Made by a program: the position numbers and the translations under genes | Notes under the pieces: generated by a model | Told to the model about the DNA's origin: nothing | The model's database searches: none | Seen by the model: only the letters and a program-made list of their open reading frames with translations | Assembly: GCA_004151065.3 (NCBI GenBank) | Contig: NWUY0300041041.1 | Location: forward strand, 7,693-19,661 | DNA: 11,969 nt | Direction of reading: 5' to 3' | Source: Larix sibirica | Lineage: Eukaryota; Streptophyta; Pinopsida; Pinales; Pinaceae | Part shown: piece by piece, positions 6,883 through 11,969 of the stretch | Layout: every line of letters begins with the position of its first letter | Position numbering within the stretch: position 1 is the first letter of the stretch

Positions 6883-7334
6883 AATGACCACGACGCCCAA
6901 AACACTCCGCCACCTTCCTTCACATTACAGAGGGGAATTGGTCCTTCACGCGTTGAGCCATTGGAACCCCCCCTACGACCATTAAAAATCACCTCGCACA
7001 GGCCAGAGGATACTGCTAACATATAGGAGGAAATTCCCATTAATGGGGACAAGACTTTCCCGTCCCGATTCGGATATCCAACGCGAATCCCACTAGTTTC
7101 CATAATTGCACCCATCATCAACCACCCGATCCTCGTACCACCTTCTTCTGCATTCACCACCCTTTGCCTCAAGTTCGTATCCTTCACAGCTTGGTATATC
7201 ATCTGTACACACAATCCCGCCAAGTGACCAACCTTTCCACTTGCCTTCATAACACCAAAATCAAAGCACGTGTCGACTCGGCCCTGCATGCGAGCGACAT
7301 GCCACATCTCCCCCTTCCTTGACATCACCCACAT
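6744..7334 (-). pseudogene. Leader ORF of RP-B, uncertain
   Basis: An uninterrupted 196-codon frame starts at the ATG inside the conserved 5' motif (MWVMSRKGEMWHVARMQGRV...). The first about 145 residues look plausibly protein-like, with VKDTNLRQRVVNAEEGG and IRVGYPNRDGKVLSPLMG. The last about 45 residues overlap the downstream ORF in another frame, become Arg-rich, and probably read out of frame. It may be the N-terminal part of one ancestral protein joined by a lost frameshift to the ORF at 6882-6337, or a chance frame in a GC-rich leader. In RP-A the equivalent ATG reaches a stop after five codons, which weighs against conserved coding. Confidence 0.35.
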
Positions 7335-7340
7335 CCGGGG
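7325..7340 (-). repeat. Conserved 5'-terminal motif of RP-B
   Basis: The minus strand reads CCCCGGATGTGGGTGA, three bases inside the 5' border. It matches 15 of 16 bases of the RP-A motif at 5063-5078. Confidence 0.85.
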
Positions 7341-7343
7341 TAA

Positions 7344-7359
7344 TTTACTTTCATTTATT
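7344..7359 (+). repeat. Target-site duplication of RP-B, right copy
   Basis: Identical to 5922-5937 (TTTACTTTCATTTATT). The flanking bases differ on both sides (C versus A before, T versus G after), so the duplication is exactly 16 bp. Confidence 0.9.
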
Positions 7360-8218
7360 GCATTCAGTTATTCAAACACGTGTATAGAGTAGTTTGCTTA
7401 GTTTGTGTGAAGTGGTTTTTATTTTTTATGCTTCAGGTTTCTTTTCACGAAGAATATATTAATAGTGCATAACACAACTCTTGCTTTCTTGACACATTTT
7501 TTTTTATCTTTTATAATTTTGTAGTACCAACACTTGGCACATGAAGGTCAAAGCCAATAAAACTCCACATGCTACCATTGAGTTATAGTCTGGATGGAGG
7601 TAGACTTGAAAGAAAAACAACAACAAATTTAGTAGAATGCATAAGTGGTTGGACCTAAGACATTTCAAGCAATTAACTCTTTGATAATCCAGCCACTAGT
7701 TTTGGTTGATGAATCCACTTGTTGGAGGAATCCATCCACTACACTAAAGTCAACTAGTCATGCAAACAACAAAAAGTCAGAAATCTGAAATTGAAAGATT
7801 ATAAGGGGATACTCTTATTACTCACGTGTGGAAAATCAATAATAAATCCCCAAAACAAGTAGTCAAACCCATAAAGTTTGTAGAGATCCATTGCTTGTCC
7901 CCTTCACGAATTGCTAAAGCCTCATAATAATAGTAAAGGATTGAGAAACGGAAGTACTTCAAATTAAGGTGACATGCAGATATGCATGTTGAGGCTATTG
8001 ATTATTGTTAGTAGCAAGGCAAGGTCAGTGATGCTAGAGTGACTCCACTGGGGCTATGGACAGTCATGGGAAATAGAGAAACGTCGAGGAATGATTAAAC
8101 ATATGCCTAGGAAATTTTATACCCCAAATTCAAATAAGCCCTTGAAGCATGACCATAATAATGATAATTGATTATGCTTAAGGGATATAAATACAATCAT
8201 TAGTTATATTAGTATAAT
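7360..8218. other. Gypsy post-pol DNA grading into unassigned AT-rich sequence
   Basis: The first part (to about 7560) continues the T-rich post-pol region left of RP-B and includes a long T-run at about 7499-7507 and the palindrome ACACGTGT at 7376-7383. Beyond that I find no coding relic, repeat or RNA gene. No LTR border could be recognised. Confidence 0.5.
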
Positions 8219-8506
8219 TTATGAGTTGACCAAAGTCAATTTGCTGGAGGATTCAGTGACTTGCTCACAAGGAACAATTTTATAGGGACCCACTTTATGT
8301 GAAACTCGAATTTTACTAGGAAGAGCAAATAAAGTTATTCTACTTCTAGAGTTTTGGTTTAATGGTGTCATATAGAGATAATTGGTTTCACCTAGTATCG
8401 CCATTTGTTGAGGTGTTAACCTACTCCAAGTCAATCAACTTGGAGAGGCCCCTTTTATTTTTAAAATTTGGCACCAATCTTCATCATGAAAATCATTTTG
8501 ATTCAT
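8219..8506 (-). pseudogene. Small broken ORF of unknown origin
   Basis: From ATG at 8506 the frame reads MNQNDFHDEDWCQILKIKG, a TGA at codon 24, then WSRLTPQQMAILGETNYLYM, SRSRITLFALPSKIRVSH and KVGPYKIVPCEQVTES, ending at 8219 after about 95 codons. It is more protein-like than the surrounding AT-rich DNA and continues sensibly across the stop, so it may be a relic. I do not recognise a family. A retrotransposon origin is plausible only from context, and chance is not excluded. Confidence 0.3.
8424..8445. repeat. Small perfect inverted repeat
   Basis: CTCCAAGT and ACTTGGAG pair as an 8-bp stem around a 6-base loop (CAATCA). It lies inside the weak ORF at 8219-8506. No T-run follows to suggest a terminator, and none is expected in a plant genome. 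Confidence 0.6.
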
Positions 8507-9360
8507 CTTAACTTGATAATATCCCTAAGTTGTTTTGATTATGATTGAATATGATGACTAATCTCTGAGGCCTTGTGATTACACACCAATTCATGTTTTG
8601 ACTATGCTTTGCATTTGATTCATTGCATAGAACATATATTCTTATTTGTTCATCAATGGTTATTTTATGAAACTTAGCACACCTTGTGAGTGATTGAGCG
8701 CTTATGTCATTTTGTGTTATTGTCTAAATTTTATCATAAATCATTAACATAGGTGCCATTCAAAGACCAATTCTAGGCATAACCATATATTAGGGGATAA
8801 GAGATTAGGCATGAAATTCAAGCAAGCAATGAATAAGCAAAGGTGATCTTAGCAACATTTACATTTGAGAATGATGTGAAGCAATGATGAATATGGGTTT
8901 AAAGAATATCATAGTGATGTTGGTTCATATTTAACAATGCAATGTCATAGGATTTCTACTTGATCAGAGCTATGGAAAACCATAAACACAAGTAAAGTAT
9001 AAGAATGAAATGATTGCAAGGATGAAATTTAATGGAGGTTTTGATGGTTGTGCAAATGAAATAATGATTCATCCTCCTTTTCTTTGCTTAAAAGATTTAA
9101 TTTTTAGAGTTCCAAACGTTGTTATTGGGCAAACAATTTTATGTATCTAAAATACCATATTTCCAATTTTTTCAATGCCTAGATTTGATTCCCTAATTGC
9201 ACAAACATGGTTGCCATTTTTAAGAATGTGCATTCAGGGCTTGATGACATGGTTGTGGTTGTATTGTCTCTCTCGTTAAAAAATCTGCCATGTTTTTTAT
9301 GCATTTGAAAGTTGAAGAATTAATTGTTTGCATCAAAAGAAAGTACATTGCTAGTTAATA
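8507..9360. other. AT-rich DNA with no supportable gene
   Basis: I see no coding relic, RNA gene or clear repeat. Short words such as TTGATTATG and CAATGATGAAT recur, as expected in low-complexity AT-rich DNA. Confidence 0.5.
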
Positions 9361-9611
9361 GGCATTCATGCTTGTACTTGTAGTCTTCCATCATTTTTGC
9401 ACTTGTAAAAGTGCATTGGATCCTTCATCTTGTGCATAAATGCAATGAATTCCATCCTCATGCTTATGTATTGAATCTTTCAAGCTCATGCTTTTTCATT
9501 GAGTTCTTCATGCTTATGCACAGAGTTTCATTCTTGTACTTGAATTCATTGAATTTTTTATGCTCATATGCATCAAATTATTTAAGAAACAAGTCTGGTA
9601 TGCTTATTTAC

Positions 9612-9780
9612 AAGTTTCCTTCAAGCAAGTTCATTGAAACAAGATTGCATGCTTATGCATTAATGTAATTTTTTAACACAACTCATCGTATTGCTTGATT
9701 GCAAGTTGAATATTTCACACCATAAGCTTTTATTGCAGGCTTTTACATTTTCATGTTGAAGCTTGCTTGTGCTCATTTAA
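9612..9780 (+). repeat. Tandem duplication within the tract, copy A
   Basis: Runs from AAGTTTCCTTCAAGCAAGTT to about GCTTGTGCTCATTT. The order of phrases (TCAAGCAA, CAATGAAAC-like, TATGCATTAATG, ACAACTCATCG, AGTTGAAT-TTTCACAC, TTACATTTT, CATGTTGAAGCTTG) recurs in copy B. Confidence 0.8.
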
Positions 9781-9970
9781 AAGTTGCCTCAAGCAATATC
9801 AATGAAACACGATTGTTGTGTGTGTATTGAAGGTAACATGCCTATGCATTAATGCAATTTTTGAATACAACTCATCGGTTTACTTCATTGCTAGTTGAAT
9901 CTTTCACACTTATAAGTTTTTATACTAGCCAATTACATTTTTCATGCTGAAGCTTGTTCATGCCGGTCCA
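9781..9970 (+). repeat. Tandem duplication within the tract, copy B
   Basis: Directly adjoins copy A. The offset is about 169 bp at the start and 190 bp after an insertion of about 21 bp that includes a TGTGTGTG run near 9815. Shared phrases include TATGCATTAATGCAATTTTT, ACAACTCATCG and CATGCTGAAGCTTG. Substitutions are numerous, so the duplication is old. Confidence 0.8.
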
Positions 9971-10260
9971 TTCAATGATTTACATCTGTGCATAAACTCA
10001 TCTCCAAGTAAAAGATTCTTTGAATAAATTTAATACCTAAATTGAAAATACATGCAAGTTTGCGAAAAAAAATGCCATTGAAAAAACACTCTATTTTCTG
10101 GTTTGAAGCATAAATGCACCAATGCATTTGTTTTTTATTATTGTGCTTTAAATCATCTTGTTCAAGAAATACTTATTGAATCATTTCATGCTTGAACATT
10201 GGTATTCAAACATGAAAGCGTTATTTATGTTCTTAATGAAGGATGCTTTGAGCTTATGAA

Positions 10261-10440
10261 GTAATATTCATTAAGGAGGGACTTGTAACTTATTAATGAT
10301 CAAACCTTCTAGTGGATTTTTCTTGTAAATTCGTTGCTTTATTTGTGTTAGGATAAGTTATTCATGAAATTTAATGGTCTTTTGCAAACATTTTCCAACA
10401 ATTCATGAAAGTGCATTTCCATTGTTTTGTAGAATTTGGG
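10261..10440. other. AT-rich spacer, nothing recognised
   Basis: Contains TTAAGGAGGGACTTGTAACT at about 10272, loosely like the post-pol phrase TTAAGGAGGCTACCTTGTAT at 2253. The match is too weak to assign. Confidence 0.4.
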
Positions 10441-11041
10441 CAAAAGAGTCAAGAACAAATTGGAGCTAAAATGGCATAGATAACAAAGGCATGATTCAAA
10501 GATATGGGAGTGCATAATTTTACCATTGACATGAAGCTATTGAACTCCAAAACAAGGTTATATGCAACTCCAGAAGAAGGCATTGAACAAGGCAAATGGA
10601 GACAAACTTGTGAAAGCCAAGGAAGTGAGTGGGAAATCAAATATCATTTACCCAAGGGAGTCCCCCAAAAGACAAATCCAAGAAAATGAAGAGACAAGCT
10701 TTTTCCATCCAAATTATGAAAGATAAGGATTCCTTATTCAAACTCTCAACTGCAAATTGTCAAGCTCACAAGAGGACAAATTGGGAAGTAAGAGCCTCAA
10801 GTCCACTAAAAGATAAATCAAAGAGTATGAATAACTAAATTACTTCCATCCAAAACATGGAGGAGAAAGAGGAGAAATACTATGTACTCAATCTCCCGAT
10901 GGTATTTGGAAACCATAAAAGGACAACTTAGGAAGAAGGAATATGTGGGTAAAGAAATATTTTGCATTATTATTGTAAAATATGTCCATTCATTCTTTTT
11001 AGAGGACAAAGTTGTAAAATTAATTAGCCAAATAGAATTAG

Positions 11042-11148
11042 AAGGCCAAAATCCATGAAGGTAAAACCACAAGAGTTGAGCAATTCAAAGGCCAAAAGCC
11101 ATGAAGGTAAAGCGACAAGAGTTGAGCAATTCAAAGGCCAAAAACCAT
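11042..11148 (+). repeat. 46-bp tandem repeat, about 2.3 copies
   Basis: Copy 1 (11042-11087) and copy 2 (11088-11133) each begin AAGGCCAAAA and end AAGAGTTGAGCAATTCA, and differ at three positions. A partial third copy (AAGGCCAAAAACCAT) starts at 11134. Low divergence shows that this expansion is recent relative to the other repeats in the window. Confidence 0.95.
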
Positions 11149-11155
11149 TTTAGAT

Positions 11156-11173
11156 TTATATTAAAGAGGCCTT
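11156..11173 (+). promoter_or_regulatory. TATA-like element after the 46-bp repeats
   Basis: TTTATATTAAAGAGGCC lies about 20 bp downstream of the tandem repeats. Its position is suggestive of an LTR or other promoter, but in AT-rich DNA such strings are frequent, and no transcript or ORF start supports it. Confidence 0.25.
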
Positions 11174-11244
11174 TACTTTCTTGGAAATGGCCCCTCTTTT
11201 GGCATTGTAAACTATCTCCATATCTAGAATAGAATGCATTTAGC

Positions 11245-11540
11245 TTGTGCATCATACTTTGTGTAGTTGTCGATGCTTGTAAGCTATCTATCTTTTCCAT
11301 TTCCTTGGTTGCTTGAGAGTTTGGATGTAACATCTTATGAATATTATAGCAAATGGGCATTCTCTTGGTAACCATGTTCATGCTTGCTTATCATACACTA
11401 CACTAATTTGTTAGACATGACTCTTAGGATATGTAAGTTACCTTCATTCCTCAGAGCAAGCTTGGGTTATTGTGGAAATGGTAGAAATACAATATTCTCC
11501 ATACTTTTTGCATGTCTCTTCTTGATTCATGTGTAACACA
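11245..11540 (+). repeat. Diverged tandem repeat, copy 1
   Basis: Ordered phrases TTGTAAGCTAT, TTCCTTGGTT, GGATGTAACATCTTATGAAT, GGGCATTCTCTTGGTAACCA, TGTTCATGCTTGCTTAT and ATGGTAGAAAT recur in the same order in copy 2, offset by about 367 bp at first and about 317 bp later because of an insertion or deletion. Confidence 0.8.
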
Positions 11541-11629
11541 TTTGATGTGAAATTGTCTTTTTATAGGTAATTGAAGCAATCTTTGTGCATGTGTAAAGGT
11601 TTAATTGGTTGGTGTTTTGATACACTTGT

Positions 11630-11850
11630 GATGTTGTCAGTATTTGTAAGCTATATTTGCTACTCATCACTTCCTTGGTTCATTGTGGATGAATGTTGTA
11701 TCTTGTGAATGTTGTGCTGTAATGGCATTCCCTTGATTACATATTCATGTTTTCTTATTATATATGTTGTACTAACAAGTTGGATTTGGTGTTGATGGTA
11801 GAGGTATGCTATCCTCCCTTCTCTTTGTGCCTTCCTCATTTTTCATATCT
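11630..11850 (+). repeat. Diverged tandem repeat, copy 2
   Basis: Matching phrases are TTGTAAGCTAT, CTTCCTTGGTT, GAATGTTGTATCTTGTGAAT, TGGCATTCCCTTGATTAC, CATGTTTTCTTAT and ATGGTAGAGGT. The repeat could be an old duplication inside a retroelement LTR or leader. No protein is encoded in either copy. Confidence 0.8.
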
Positions 11851-11878
11851 AACTGGTTATATTTAATGTGAGCTCCCT

Positions 11879-11969
11879 GTTGGGAAAAGATATATTATTA
11901 TATAGATTAGATAGAAATAGATTAATTGCAAAGTGAATTTGTGTTGACTCAAACCCAGTCGACAGGGGT
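11879..11969 (+). other. Possible start of another element at the window edge
   Basis: TGTTGGGAAAAGATATATTA begins at 11879. TGTTGGG is a frequent beginning of plant LTRs, but the window ends 90 bases later, so neither the other LTR nor a primer site can be checked. Confidence 0.2.

Larger units (their letters stand above)
5938..7343 (-). mobile_element. Retroposon RP-B: full-length-looking, non-autonomous, 1406 bp
   Basis: It is flanked by perfect 16-bp target duplications, has an A-rich tail on the minus strand (AAAAATAAAATAA), and is much GC-richer than its flanks. It carries no RT, endonuclease or integrase motif that I can see. Its 5' terminus matches RP-A at 15 of 16 bases in the same terminal position, and its 3' tail is similar. 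The interior has overlapping minus-strand ORFs (7334-6744 and 6882-6337) and a 3' region of about 400 nt with the phrase TTGGGGGATGGGCCCTAGGG. Alternatives are a processed pseudogene of a host transcript or an internally deleted LINE. It lies in the gypsy post-pol DNA, so it is younger than the gypsy element. Confidence 0.88.
2423..7460 (+). mobile_element. Decayed Ty3/gypsy LTR retrotransposon, nested by two retroposons
   Basis: Protein relics typical of a plant Ty3/gypsy pol polyprotein lie in order on the plus strand from 2423 to a TAG at 5843-5845. T-rich non-coding DNA follows (5846-5921, resuming at 7360). Two minus-strand retroposons interrupt it, at 3543-5081 and 5938-7343. No gag or protease is visible upstream. 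The RT core and most of integrase are gone, so it cannot move by itself. I could not delimit its LTRs: the left edge is where coding similarity begins, and the right edge is arbitrary within the post-pol DNA. The family-level call rests on many short motif matches in the right order. The lineage within gypsy is not settled. Confidence 0.9.
9361..10260 (+). repeat. CATGC/ATGCAT-rich degenerate repeat tract
   Basis: Words of the form TCATGCTTATGCATTGAATC recur in degenerate form, for example near 9400-9560, 9640-9670 and 9836-9860, mixed with TTCATTGAATTCTTCATGC-like strings. The open frame at 9411-9668 is a by-product of this repetition and not a gene. The tract looks like an old satellite or minisatellite-like expansion, possibly within an LTR or internal non-coding part of a retroelement. 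Confidence 0.65.
10441..11240 (+). other. Possible LTR-like stretch (U3/R-like), tentative
   Basis: Purine-rich, stop-rich DNA with several AGGACAAATTGGGA-like and GGACAAAGTTGTAAAATTAA phrases leads to tandem 46-bp repeats. Next comes a TATA-like TTTATATTAAAGAGGCC at about 11156 and a TTTGGCATTGTAAACTATCT phrase at about 11199. A repeat-bearing U3 followed by a TATA box is a common LTR layout. I found no matching second LTR, no TG...CA borders and no primer site, so this is a guess from layout. Open frames here (10504-10838 plus strand, 10818-11381 minus strand) look like chance. Confidence 0.3.

Noticed and set aside
6790-7026. Plus-strand 78-codon frame in RP-B
   Set aside because: Antisense to the retroposon, with no recognisable motif.
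8424-8445. Hairpin as a terminator
   Set aside because: There is no T-run on either side in the right place, and intrinsic terminators are not expected in plant nuclear DNA.
9411-9668. 85-codon plus-strand frame
   Set aside because: Arises from the CATGC-rich repeat words and repeats the same residues.
10449-11381. Several open frames on both strands near the right end
   Set aside because: Short, overlapping, low-complexity and Lys- or Ser-rich, with no motif and repeat-containing DNA beneath. Not credible genes.
1-11969. CRISPR array, prokaryotic operon or phage
   Set aside because: No regularly spaced repeats with unique spacers, no ribosome-binding-site-led gene chains, and the coding relics are of plant retrotransposon type.

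Overview
This window looks like intergenic, transposon-derived DNA from a plant nuclear genome with abundant retrotransposons. A gymnosperm such as a conifer is my best guess, but that part is inference. The DNA is AT-rich and has no intact long gene. The protein relics are of plant Ty3/gypsy type, and insertions are nested inside older insertions. I see no bacterial operon, CRISPR array, rRNA or tRNA, and no intact host gene.

Layout. 1-2235: AT-rich DNA without a supportable gene, containing one short duplicated block (1873-1938 and 2032-2125) and one ambiguous base (1872). 2236-2340: a stretch resembling the DNA just after the gypsy pol stop at 5843. 2423-5845 (+): a heavily decayed Ty3/gypsy polyprotein. 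Its pieces read in order: an RNase H-like domain, a linker, the N-terminal edge of reverse transcriptase (RT), the RT C-terminal edge with a second RNase H, the integrase-side linker, and the integrase C-terminus ending at a TAG. The RT catalytic core and the integrase zinc finger plus DDE core are missing.

Two retroposons sit in this host, both sense on the minus strand. RP-A (3543-5081) interrupts the second RNase H domain and is flanked by the perfect 16-bp target duplication TCAAGGTTTTGAACTT. Removing RP-A and one duplication rejoins the host frame exactly. RP-B (5938-7343) lies in the gypsy post-pol non-coding DNA between perfect 16-bp duplications TTTACTTTCATTTATT. Both are GC-richer than their surroundings and carry A-rich tails and broken ORFs. 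Their 5' termini match at 15 of 16 bases and their 3' tails look related, but their interiors look unrelated. This is the most interesting signal in the window.

7360-11969: gypsy post-pol-like DNA, a small broken minus-strand ORF (8219-8506), a CATGC/ATGCAT-rich repetitive tract (about 9360-10260) with a tandem duplication of about 170-190 bp, a possible LTR-like stretch (about 10440-11240) with 46-bp tandem repeats, and a diverged duplication of about 367 bp (about 11245-11850). No working pathway is encoded. The window is best read as layered insertion followed by point-mutation and deletion decay.
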